This document shows, piece after piece, positions 56,276 to 64,000 of a DNA stretch of 64,000 nucleotides. Source of the stretch: Luminiphilus syltensis NOR5-1B (GTDB taxonomy: Bacteria; Pseudomonadota; Gammaproteobacteria; Pseudomonadales; Halieaceae); NCBI RefSeq assembly GCF_000158175.1, contig NZ_DS999411.1, forward strand, positions 2,979,747-3,043,746. Direction: 5' to 3'. The stretch's first letter is position 1. The number at the start of each line of letters is the position of its first letter. Made by a program: the position numbers and the translations under genes. Below the pieces are notes generated by a model. The model was not told the DNA's origin. It was given only the letters and a program-made list of their open reading frames with translations, and searched no databases.

Positions 56276-57838
56276 ATCATGCAGCGTGAAGGTCCCGGGA
56301 CCATAGGGCGGGGGCAGCTTCAATAGCTTCCAGTGACCCCGGCGCAGGGCGAGCTTGCCCAGGAACTCGACACCCCACTCCCGCTGCTCGGTGGGAACGT
56401 CCACGCCCGCGAGTACTGGAGCAAAGGACATTCCATCGCCGGTAACGTCGGAATCACCGCTCGCGCTGACACCGGCAACCTGAAGCAAGGTCGGCATTAC
56501 ATCCATCACTGTGATCGTGCTGTCCGAGACCCCCCGTGCCGCCACACCGTAGCCCGAAGCAAAGGCCGCTACCCGAGTACCGCCTTCGCTGGGAAAGGCT
56601 TTGTAAAGCCGCAAATGTGGCGATCCTGCGTGGGCCCAACCGGCCCCGTAGAGTGTGTAGGAACCCGGCCTACCCATGTTCGCGGTCGAGTGATCAAAAC
56701 GCTGGTCGATCTGCCCTCGAATCTTTGGAAAAACATCAGCAGGCCAGGTTTCATCGAGATCGTGGCCTTCCGCACCATTATCCGAAAAAAACAGGATCAG
56801 CGTATTGTCGAGCTGACCCCGCCGCTCCAAAAACGTGAGCAGCCTACCCGTCTCCTTATCGACCTCATCAATCATAGCGGCATAGACCGCCATTGCTCGA
56901 GTTTCACGTGCTCGCTCCTCGGCAGACAGCAAATCCCAGGGTTTTACCCTGGGCGGTAGCGGCGATACCGCAGCGTTATCACCAACCAGGCCTTCGGCCT
57001 TGAGCGCGTCAAGCCGCTCGCGACGCAACACCTCGTAGCCGTCACCATAACGATCCAGATATTTCTCAATGGTGGCGTCTGGCGCCTGAAGCGGCCAGTG
57101 GGGTGCCGTGTAAGCAAGATAGGCAAAGAACGGCTGATCGCCCACCTGCTGCAATTGCCGCATCAGATAATCAACGTAGTAGGTAGTGGAATAGGTGAAA
57201 TCAGCGGGCATCGAATCCAGACGCTTATCATCCTCGACATAAGAAGCCATCGCCTCCGGGTCCGGAGAGTACGCTGGCAGGCCGTCGGCAAAATGGCTGG
57301 CGCCGCCTGAAAACAACGTAAAAGATCGATCGAAACCAAAGTGTCTTGGCCCGCGTCCGCCTTCGAACCCCAGGTGCCATTTACCGGACATCAGAGTCGC
57401 GTAACCGGCATCCTGCAACTGTCGCGGCAGCGTTGACAAATCCTCCGGCAAATACGAGGTGTATCCGGGCTGGCCTTTTTGATTGTCGGCGAGCTCTTCC
57501 GCCAGCGAGCCAAACCCCACCCTATGCGGGTCCATACCGGAGAGCAAAGCCGCGCGGGTCGGAGAGCAGGCGGGCATCACCTGAAAGTCCGTGAAGCGAA
57601 GGCCGTGTCGGGCAAGACGGTCAAGATTGGGGGTATCGATCTCGCCGCCGAATGCGCCGAGATCGGAAAAGCCCATATCGTCGACCACGATCAAAAGAAT
57701 ATTGGGTCGGGCAGCGTCGGTGTGGCCCAATGACTCCTCTTGCCCGTTGACCGGCACCGAGGACAGAGCCAGACAGAAAGCCAACAGCGCTCCGAGGTTC
57801 GTCGGCTGCCTTCTTACACTGAAAAATGTTGTTGTCAT
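56141..57838 (-). CDS. Arylsulfatase-type sulfatase, exported
   Basis: A 565-residue sulfatase with a signal peptide (LLAFCLALSSVPVNG), the metal-binding NILLIVVDDMGFSDL and the formylglycine signature CSPTRAALLSG, with Cys91 as the residue converted to formylglycine. GKWHLG and FFSDNGAEG are further family marks. Target could be an aryl or alkyl sulfate ester. ATG 57838 is used, with GAGAGG upstream. It overlaps the 3' end of paaX and ends the run kinase/aminotransferase-sulfatase on this strand. Confidence 0.93.
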   Translation of the reverse strand: MTTTFFSVRRQPTNLGALLAFCLALSSVPVNGQEESLGHTDAARPNILLIVVDDMGFSDLGAFGGEIDTPNLDRLARHGLRFTDFQVMPACSPTRAALLSGMDPHRVGFGSLAEELADNQKGQPGYTSYLPEDLSTLPRQLQDAGYATLMSGKWHLGFEGGRGPRHFGFDRSFTLFSGGASHFADGLPAYSPDPEAMASYVEDDKRLDSMPADFTYSTTYYVDYLMRQLQQVGDQPFFAYLAYTAPHWPLQAPDATIEKYLDRYGDGYEVLRRERLDALKAEGLVGDNAAVSPLPPRVKPWDLLSAEERARETRAMAVYAAMIDEVDKETGRLLTFLERRGQLDNTLILFFSDNGAEGHDLDETWPADVFPKIRGQIDQRFDHSTANMGRPGSYTLYGAGWAHAGSPHLRLYKAFPSEGGTRVAAFASGYGVAARGVSDSTITVMDVMPTLLQVAGVSASGDSDVTGDGMSFAPVLAGVDVPTEQREWGVEFLGKLALRRGHWKLLKLPPPYGPGTFTLHDLRRDLAESVDVSGQYPEVFASLKLAYDAYKDKNQVVIPDWVSGY

Positions 57839-57849
57839 ATCCAAACCTC

Positions 57850-58887
57850 TCAAGCGCCCGCCGATGTACTCAGCCATCGCTCAAGTTCGGTGCAGCAGCG
57901 ATCGATCATCTCATCGCCCTGCTCTCTGGCGGTCTCGGTCTCCGAACGGGTGTGCACCCAGCCGACATAGGTCGTTGCCCGCGCCGCCATAAACAGGGGC
58001 AGGTAAGCCAATTGCGCATCGAACTCAGGGCGGACTGCAAGATACGCTTCAAGCATCGCCTGATAGCAATGATCAAAGTGGGGTTCGCCCTGCTCGAAAT
58101 ACAGGGAGGTCGCAATATCAAACAAGGGCCAGCTGTTGCCTGCATCATCAAAGTCGATGAGCACCAAATTGCCATCAACAACCATCACGTTATCGAGAAT
58201 CAGGTCTGCATGGATGATGCAAAAATCCGCTTTACTGGCGGGCAGCGCGCTGTATTCCCGCAACGCCTTTGTCAGTTCGCTGCGGCCGCGTTCCATCAGC
58301 TTCCGCTGCTCCGGTGTCAGTCGCGGGCATTCCCAGAAACGGCCCCAGCGAGGCTGCTCACCGAAAAGACCGTCGAGGTCCCAGGCCGCGCGAACACTGG
58401 GAATATCGCGCTTCCACGTCCGCGACGCGTTGTGCAGTTGCGCGGACAGCGTACCCAATCGACGGTAGTGCACCGCCATTTCCTCGGGAGACGCGCCCGC
58501 CTCTTCGCATTGCGCAAGGGTTTCGCCCTCAAGCCAGTCAAAGACGTCTACCTGACGTGACTCGGGGATCGCCGGGTGGTCGATTTCAACAAAATTATCC
58601 CCTGACGCCGTGGGCCGGGGCGCGTTCACCGGCAAGCCGCTGGCCTCCAGATACTGGACCCAATCAGCCTCTTCTATAAGGCCATCGTTGCTGTGATAAC
58701 CGGCACGATGAATACGCAGTGCCCTCGGCGTGCCATCCAGGCCCCACACCTTGAAGACGGCATTTTCGCGGATTTTGATAAGCGCAATATCGTCAGTCGA
58801 AAGATTCCATAACTTGCAGGCCTTACTCGCCAGGCCGACCAGTCGCTCACCCTGCTGTTCGGGTGACAGTTGGTAAAATTCATCCAC
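57850..58887 (-). CDS. APH-family small-molecule kinase (hydroxylysine-kinase-like)
   Basis: A 345-residue aminoglycoside-phosphotransferase-fold kinase with the catalytic IHADLILDNVM and the Mg-binding LIDFDDAGNSWP. GTG 58887 is taken as start: it overlaps the aminotransferase stop (GTGGATGA) and has GGAGG 9 bases upstream, better than TTG 58914. In animals and other bacteria, kinases of this type act on hydroxylysine, with a class-III-fold phospho-lyase partner. The coupled neighbour here is just such a protein, so a phosphorylate-then-eliminate pathway for an amino alcohol is likely. Confidence 0.82.
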   Translation of the reverse strand: MDEFYQLSPEQQGERLVGLASKACKLWNLSTDDIALIKIRENAVFKVWGLDGTPRALRIHRAGYHSNDGLIEEADWVQYLEASGLPVNAPRPTASGDNFVEIDHPAIPESRQVDVFDWLEGETLAQCEEAGASPEEMAVHYRRLGTLSAQLHNASRTWKRDIPSVRAAWDLDGLFGEQPRWGRFWECPRLTPEQRKLMERGRSELTKALREYSALPASKADFCIIHADLILDNVMVVDGNLVLIDFDDAGNSWPLFDIATSLYFEQGEPHFDHCYQAMLEAYLAVRPEFDAQLAYLPLFMAARATTYVGWVHTRSETETAREQGDEMIDRCCTELERWLSTSAGA

Positions 58888-60175
58888 CGGTAACGTCCTC
58901 CATGACAGATTCAAGCGTGGTCAGGAGCTGGTCGGCGTGCTCGCTATCAAAGGCCAGCGGCGGCCTGATCTTCAGCACGTTGTCATTGGGTCCTATTCGA
59001 CTGATCAGCACACCGCGCTGGCGCATTTGGTTGACCACCTTGTTCGCGAGCGCGGTGGCCGGTGTTTTTTCCACCGGATCATCGACCAGGTCGACCGCGA
59101 AGAAGAGTCCACCCTCGCGCACATCCCCGAAGCAGTCATAACGGGACTGCATCGCTTTCAAGGCATCAAAGACAATTTTACTGTTTCGTTCTGCGCGGGG
59201 CAGTAACTGCTCCGTCTCCAGCACATCGAGTACCGCATTGGCAGCGGCGCAGGATACCGGATTGCCGGCAAAGGTATTGAAGTACATCCCCCACTCGCCG
59301 AAGTTTTCGACCAGGGTACGGCTGGCAAGAACCGCCGAAATGGGATGGCCATTACCCATGGGTTTACCCAGCGTGACAATATCCGGTATCACCCCAAACT
59401 TCTGATGGGAAAACCAGTGTGTGGCCGAGCGGCCAAAGCCGAACTGGACCTCATCGGCAATAATCAGCCCCCCGGCTTCACGCACGCGCGCCGCAGCCTT
59501 GCTCAAAAATGCCGGCGGCGCCTCGGGAATGCCCTCGTTGGCGAAGCCCGGGCAAACCAGCAGAGCGGCAACCCCCGCGCCGCTGTCCTGAAGTTTCGCG
59601 ATAGCGGCATCGACCGTCTCAAGGAAATAAGCCGCCAGCGCATCACCGACAAGCCCCGACGGCGCGCGATAGCGATCCGGGGTTGTGAAGGTGGCCACCC
59701 GCTGACTATGTCGCGACTCGGGCATGAACTCGGTGCCCATCTCAGCAATCGCTTCGGTGTTTCCATGGTAAGCGAGGTCCGTGACGATAACGCCCTGCTT
59801 CCCCGTGTAGTGTCGAGCCATTCGCACCGCCGCCTCGTTGGCTTCACTCCCGGAGCAGGCGTAAATCACCGACTCCAACGAATCGTCGAATTTTGTCAGC
59901 AGGCGTTCTGAATAATCGAGTACGACCGGGTTTAGATACCGAGTGTGGACGTTGAGTGTGGACGCCTGGCGGGTAATCGCGTCGACCACATGGGAATGGC
60001 AATGGCCCACGTGGGGTACATTGTTATAAGCGTCGAGGTACTGGCGCCCATCGGCATCCCACAGATAACAGCCCTCGCCCTTTACGGCGACAATGGGTTC
60101 CTCATAAAACAGGGGGCTGAAACGCCCCATAAGCCGGTGGCGCTTTCTCAACAATTCGTCGGTTAAATCCGTCAT
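58880..60175 (-). CDS. Class III aminotransferase-fold PLP enzyme (phospho-lyase-like)
   Basis: A 431-residue PLP enzyme. The cofactor Lys271 is in TLGKPMGNGHPIS; IIADEVQFGFGR holds the PLP-binding Asp241; SGSEANEAAVRMAR binds phosphate. The GNGHPIS and QFGFGR forms occur in the AGXT2L subgroup (ethanolamine-phosphate and phosphohydroxylysine phospho-lyases). Pairing with an APH kinase by overlapping genes supports this reading over a plain transaminase. ATG 60175 is used with GGGATC upstream. Confidence 0.85.
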   Translation of the reverse strand: MTDLTDELLRKRHRLMGRFSPLFYEEPIVAVKGEGCYLWDADGRQYLDAYNNVPHVGHCHSHVVDAITRQASTLNVHTRYLNPVVLDYSERLLTKFDDSLESVIYACSGSEANEAAVRMARHYTGKQGVIVTDLAYHGNTEAIAEMGTEFMPESRHSQRVATFTTPDRYRAPSGLVGDALAAYFLETVDAAIAKLQDSGAGVAALLVCPGFANEGIPEAPPAFLSKAAARVREAGGLIIADEVQFGFGRSATHWFSHQKFGVIPDIVTLGKPMGNGHPISAVLASRTLVENFGEWGMYFNTFAGNPVSCAAANAVLDVLETEQLLPRAERNSKIVFDALKAMQSRYDCFGDVREGGLFFAVDLVDDPVEKTPATALANKVVNQMRQRGVLISRIGPNDNVLKIRPPLAFDSEHADQLLTTLESVMEDVTGG

Positions 60176-60272
60176 AGGTAAGATCCCAATGAAATCAGGG
60201 TATAGCGCACTCAGTGCGCCCTGTTCTCTCCAGCCATACCCGCAGGATAGCAATCGCAGACATCAGCGGGCG

Positions 60273-60297
60273 AAAAAAAGCGGGCTTGCGCCCGCTT
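60273..60297 (-). terminator. Rho-independent terminator after the TonB receptor
   Basis: On the minus strand: stem AAGCGGGC / GCCCGCTT with a 4-base loop, followed by a T run. It lies 36 bp after the receptor stop codon and separates it from the aminotransferase. Confidence 0.88.
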
Positions 60298-60332
60298 CAA
60301 CTCTGCCTCCCGGCAAAAGATAGATCAAGCAG

Positions 60333-62720
60333 TCAGAACGCGTAGCGAACCTGACCACCCACCATACGCGGCGGGGCGTACTGGGATGTATTGCCAAGAA
60401 TGCCAAGGTTCAGGTTGTAGATCTTGTACTCTTCATCGAATACGTTTTTCACCCAAGCCACGATTTCAAGCGCTTCCGAACCCGTGGTCCAGGTAATTCT
60501 TGCGTTGGTCACGTTGTAGGCTTCCTGCAGCGATCCCCCTTCGTTGGTCACCTCGAACCACTGATCGTCGTTGAAGTTGCCATCCACCTGCAGTGCCAAA
60601 CTACTGTCACCCAGCGGCATGTTGTAACGCGCCAGGTAATTCAGGCTGTAGCGGGGAGCGTTGGGCAGCTCGTAACCACTGATGGAGTCGACCGGCCAGT
60701 CCACCACAACCCCGGGTACCGGCGTTGCCTGTAATTCGGGGCCGAACACCTCATCGACCTCGGTATCAAGCAGCGAAGCGCCGAGAACAAAATCCCAGTT
60801 CTCGGTGGGCGTCCAGAACACCTCCAGCTCACCGCCCATCGATTCCGCGTCGCTGTTTCGGATTTGGGGGGTACCGCCGTTGAATGAAAACGCCTGGTAG
60901 TCGGTGTAATCGTAGTAAAACACCGTGCCGTTAATACGCAGGGTGCCGTCGGCGGTCTGGGTTTTGAAACCCGCCTCAAAACTATCGAGGATTTCCTCAT
61001 CGTGACGGATCGTATCCAGAGACACACCGGCAGAGACGGTCCAGTTACCCCCCTTGATACCCCGGTTATAGGATGCAAACAGCAACGTATCCTCAGTCAC
61101 CCTGAAGTCGAGCTGCAATCGCCCTGCCCAGTCGCCGTAATCAATTTCATCCTGATCGCCACCGGCAGCGTCGACCACCTCCTCGAAATTAAACAGATTG
61201 GGCACAAAAACACCCGCGGCGTCATCACGATAATTGGAGACGAAATCCATCTCCTTATCGTCCTGGGACCAACGCAGGCCTGCGATTACCGTAAGCCTGT
61301 CGCTGACGTCGAACTCACCCTGACCAAATACCGACCAGTTGGTGGCATCGATCTGGTAATCCTGCTCCACTGCCGGCGATATCGCCGTCTCACCAAAGCC
61401 CAGTTCATTGGCGGCGCCAAACGCTGGGGATCCGGCGGTCAACGCCTGGTTGTCCATTTCGATATCAAGCCAGTAGAGGCCGGTCTGCCAGCGGAAGTTG
61501 TCGCTGTCACCACTGAGCCGGAATTCCTGACTGAACTGGGTCTGATCCGCTACCGTGGTGAATTCAATTATGGGTACCGGGATGCCATCGCCGTCCTCGG
61601 TGTAGAATTTATCAATGGCCTGATAATTGGTAATCGACTGCAACTGCATACCCGACACAAATTCGTGCTCAATGTTGACGGTGTAATTTTCAATGGTGCG
61701 GTCGAGGAAACCCGGGTAGTCGGAATAGTGCTCGAAAGGCTCGTCGGCATCCCCCTGGAAGGTCGCCAGACCCGCTTCGTTGACCGGTGCAAAACAATCA
61801 ATCTGGCTCTCACAGAAAAAGATATCTGCGGTAGCCTCAGCGGGGGCGCCAATCACATCGGTCGTGAAATCAATGAATTCCTGTGGAATATAGGCATCGG
61901 CATTGGATCCGTATTGAAGGAAGTTATACCCCCCCGTCGGCACACCATCGTCTTCGCTGTATTTCGCCATGACATCAACCAGCGTTCGATCGCCGACGTC
62001 AAACTGAAGCGCGATGCGCGCGGAATAACCATCCATACCGCCGATATCGACACCACTGGGAGGTGGCAGCGGAGCATCGTACCCGGGGAAGGGCTTCGAC
62101 TCGATATAACCGTCCATCTCGTTCCAGCGACCGGCGATACGGTACCTTGCGCGGTCGCTTATCGCGCCACCAACGGCGCCTTCAACGGCCTTGCGACTGT
62201 AATCACCGCCCTCTACCTGGACATAGCCATTGAGCTCCTCATCGGTCGCTTTGTTGGTGATGTAATGCACCAGACCGCCGGTGGCGTTGCGGCCAAACAG
62301 CGTGCCCTGGGGCCCGCGCAACACTTCCATACGTTGCATGTCAAACATCTGCCCGTTGATGGCCTGCATGCTGGAGACATAGGCATCATCGATATAAACC
62401 GCAATAGGTGCTTCAAGGTTATCGGTGAAGTTGTTCTGGGAAATGCCACGTATGTTAAACGTGGTCAAACTCGGAGAGAACGTATTGAGCTGCATCCCAG
62501 GGACCTGCTGGGTAATGTCGACATTGTTGTCGAAACCCAGTGCGTCGAGCTGATTACCGGAGTAGGCGGTCACCGATACGCCCACATCCTGCAGGTTCTG
62601 CTCACGTTTTTGCGCCGTGACAATCACTTCTTCCAATACCGAGGCCTGCGCAAGTCCTCCACCGAGGGAAAGCGCCAGCGCCGCGCCGGTAGCCAGATAC
62701 AAAGGGTTTCGTTTTTTCAT
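60333..62720 (-). CDS. TonB-dependent outer-membrane receptor
   Basis: A 795-residue receptor with a signal peptide (ALALSLGGGLAQA), plug start VLEEVIVTAQKREQ, plug motif MEVLRGPQGTLFGRNATGG and a barrel ending in QVRYAF, a good BamA-recognised last strand. ATG 62720 follows GGAGAG. It lies between the HpaR-like regulator and the kinase/aminotransferase pair; the ligand is unknown. Confidence 0.95.
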   Translation of the reverse strand: MKKRNPLYLATGAALALSLGGGLAQASVLEEVIVTAQKREQNLQDVGVSVTAYSGNQLDALGFDNNVDITQQVPGMQLNTFSPSLTTFNIRGISQNNFTDNLEAPIAVYIDDAYVSSMQAINGQMFDMQRMEVLRGPQGTLFGRNATGGLVHYITNKATDEELNGYVQVEGGDYSRKAVEGAVGGAISDRARYRIAGRWNEMDGYIESKPFPGYDAPLPPPSGVDIGGMDGYSARIALQFDVGDRTLVDVMAKYSEDDGVPTGGYNFLQYGSNADAYIPQEFIDFTTDVIGAPAEATADIFFCESQIDCFAPVNEAGLATFQGDADEPFEHYSDYPGFLDRTIENYTVNIEHEFVSGMQLQSITNYQAIDKFYTEDGDGIPVPIIEFTTVADQTQFSQEFRLSGDSDNFRWQTGLYWLDIEMDNQALTAGSPAFGAANELGFGETAISPAVEQDYQIDATNWSVFGQGEFDVSDRLTVIAGLRWSQDDKEMDFVSNYRDDAAGVFVPNLFNFEEVVDAAGGDQDEIDYGDWAGRLQLDFRVTEDTLLFASYNRGIKGGNWTVSAGVSLDTIRHDEEILDSFEAGFKTQTADGTLRINGTVFYYDYTDYQAFSFNGGTPQIRNSDAESMGGELEVFWTPTENWDFVLGASLLDTEVDEVFGPELQATPVPGVVVDWPVDSISGYELPNAPRYSLNYLARYNMPLGDSSLALQVDGNFNDDQWFEVTNEGGSLQEAYNVTNARITWTTGSEALEIVAWVKNVFDEEYKIYNLNLGILGNTSQYAPPRMVGGQVRYAF

Positions 62721-62982
62721 GGTGTGTCTCTCCAACGGTTCATGGTCGCCCTAAGCCGGTTTCCCCGATCTATTGACGGATTTTTTCTTTCCCCAAACTC
62801 TATCCGACGGCATGCGCAAAGCGCGCACGACCATCGCGTGAAGACGCCGACCGACGCCTTATGTGTAACACGTTACGCTTGTTGCAATTAATGTTCAATA
62901 TCCGTATCGCTTCGAGGGCTATTTTATTTTTGAGTCTACGCAGCGCGGCGAAACGGCGACGAGCTGACACTATGGCAACCTC

Positions 62983-63501
62983 TCACCGCAAGGCCCTGCC
63001 CGATTTTTCTCCGGGTAACTCACCAAATTCCGGCGGCGGCTCGTTGAGACTCCCAACCAGCTCGTCGAGCAGTCGATAAAGCAGCGTCAGTTGTCTTCCG
63101 CCAAAGCAAGATTCGATGTAGTCGTAACGCGCCTCGGACTCGGGAGCGAGCTGGGCGAGCAGCTTGCGACCCTTGGGGGTAATGGATACCAGCGAACGTC
63201 GACTGTCGTCACTGCAAACGCGCCGGCGCGTGATGCCGCGGCTCTCGAGATTCTGCAAAATCCGACTGACGCTGGGTCGCAGCAATGAGCAGGAATCCGC
63301 AAGCTCACTGATGTCGAGTGTTTTTGTCTCGCCGAGGGCGCGCATGACTCGCCACTGCTGGGTTGAAAGATCGTGGGCACGAAGATGGGGAATGAAAGCG
63401 CGCAATACCGCTTCGTGGGCTTTCAACAGCCGCATCGGCAGCGATTGGTCAAAGCGGCGCAGATCGCTCAGTGCCGCCTCATGAGACTGCTTACTACCCA
63501 C
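62983..63501 (-). CDS. MarR-family regulator, HpaR-like
   Basis: A 172-residue winged-helix protein. LLKAHEAVLRAFIPHLRAHD and STQQWRVMRAL resemble HpaR, the repressor of homoprotocatechuate genes; the recognition region is SCSLLRPSVSRILQNLESRG. The GTG start at 63499-63501 overlaps the stop of the upstream fumarylacetoacetate-hydrolase-family gene by 8 bases (GTGGGTAG), so they share a transcript. The HpaR identity is from pattern and context. Confidence 0.8.
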   Translation of the reverse strand: MGSKQSHEAALSDLRRFDQSLPMRLLKAHEAVLRAFIPHLRAHDLSTQQWRVMRALGETKTLDISELADSCSLLRPSVSRILQNLESRGITRRRVCSDDSRRSLVSITPKGRKLLAQLAPESEARYDYIESCFGGRQLTLLYRLLDELVGSLNEPPPEFGELPGEKSGRALR

Positions 63502-64000
63502 GGCGATTATCGCGCAGTTGCAAGGTCATATCGGGATCGGCGGTGGGATCATCCTCGACCCCGTTACTGAGGACACCGATACCAGGCACCTCGACCTCAA
63601 TAATATCTCCGGGGACCAGATACTTCGGCGGATCAAATCGCGCACCCGCGCCCAGTGGTGTCCCGGTGGAAATCATATCCCCGGGTTTGAGCGTGTAAAA
63701 AATGGACAGGTAGCTGATCAGGTAGTCAAAGGGAAACATCAGATTGCTGGTGTTGTCCTGCTGGCGGACCTCTCCGTTCACGCGCGTCTCAAGGGGCAGT
63801 TGATCCATTCCGGAAAATTCATCCGCCGTCACCATCCACGGACCGATCGAGCCCGACGCATTGAAATTCTTACCCTGGGTCACGTTGAACTTTGCGTGCC
63901 TGACCCAGTCGCGCAAGGTACCTTCGTTCATCAAAGTCAGTCCGGCAATATGGGACATCGCGTCAGTCTGGGGAATCCGATGTCCCTCCTTGCCGATGAC
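63494..64000 (-). CDS. Fumarylacetoacetate-hydrolase-family protein (C-terminal part, cut by the window edge)
   Basis: The frame stays open to the right edge; beyond the first in-frame ATG it reads VIGKEGHRIPQTDAMSHIAG, the family core. Later motifs are NEGTLRDWVRHAK, GPWMVTADEF, YTLKPGDMISTGTPLGAG and VPGDIIEVEVPGIGVLSN. Members include HpaG-type decarboxylase/isomerases and 2-hydroxyhepta-type hydratases of meta-cleavage pathways. Coupling to an HpaR-like gene favours the 4-hydroxyphenylacetate pathway. Its start lies outside the window. Confidence 0.9.
   Translation of the reverse strand, partial: VIGKEGHRIPQTDAMSHIAGLTLMNEGTLRDWVRHAKFNVTQGKNFNASGSIGPWMVTADEFSGMDQLPLETRVNGEVRQQDNTSNLMFPFDYLISYLSIFYTLKPGDMISTGTPLGAGARFDPPKYLVPGDIIEVEVPGIGVLSNGVEDDPTADPDMTLQLRDNRRG

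Noticed and set aside
61002..62891. A 629-codon open frame on the plus strand
   Set aside because: It is antisense to a TonB receptor with clear signal peptide, plug and barrel motifs. The antisense translation has no recognisable domain; long antisense frames are common in GC-rich coding DNA.

Overview
The window looks like part of the chromosome of a marine gammaproteobacterium that lives as an aerobic anoxygenic phototroph, most likely of the OM60/NOR5 (Halieaceae) group. This placement is inferred from gene content: bacteriochlorophyll genes with an oxygen-dependent cyclase (AcsF), a PpsR repressor and a BLUF photoreceptor, beside three large TonB-dependent receptors, a sulfatase and aromatic-compound catabolism. 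No rRNA gene is present to test it.

Left part (1-7.9 kb) is the end of a photosynthesis gene cluster. bchN (cut by the left edge) and bchF run left. ppsR, bchG, a PucC-family gene, bchP and a small membrane protein run right. acsF runs left and a BLUF gene runs right from a shared promoter. Sites of the PpsR type (TGT-N12-ACA) lie in the bchF/ppsR, ppsR/bchG and acsF/BLUF gaps; in the last two they form tandem pairs with the same 25-bp repeat.

Middle part (7.9-31.6 kb) is mixed metabolism: alanine dehydrogenase with a divergent Lrp-type regulator, a frameshifted FMN-dependent alpha-hydroxy-acid dehydrogenase, a Rieske oxygenase, a DUF4382 lipoprotein, an acetyltransferase, a Tat-exported spermidine-dehydrogenase-like flavoprotein, YjbQ, an exported double-VOC protein, tRNA-Arg(ACG), a CitE-like lyase, a TetR regulator, a histone-deacetylase-family hydrolase, an amidohydrolase lipoprotein, a TonB receptor, and an amidase-AtoE pair with an AraC regulator.

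Right part (31.6-56.3 kb) is a nearly complete island for arylalkylamines and phenylacetate. A tryptophan-tryptophylquinone amine dehydrogenase operon of the aromatic amine type (large subunit, MauE, MauD, small subunit, two cytochromes c) would deaminate phenylethylamine or tyramine in the periplasm. An aldehyde dehydrogenase would make the arylacetate. A sodium:solute symporter with a DUF485 partner could import it. PaaK activates it, PaaABCDE epoxidises it, and PaaG, PaaZ, PaaJ and PaaI process the product; PaaX is the likely regulator. A penicillin-acylase-type lipoprotein, an exported amidase and a TonB receptor sit inside the paa genes, which suggests that phenylacetyl or related amides are also used. 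paaF, paaH and mauG are not seen.

Right end (56.1-64 kb) holds an arylsulfatase, a kinase/phospho-lyase-like gene pair, another TonB receptor, and an HpaR-like MarR regulator overlapping a fumarylacetoacetate-hydrolase-family gene cut by the edge. The last pair may begin a 4-hydroxyphenylacetate pathway.
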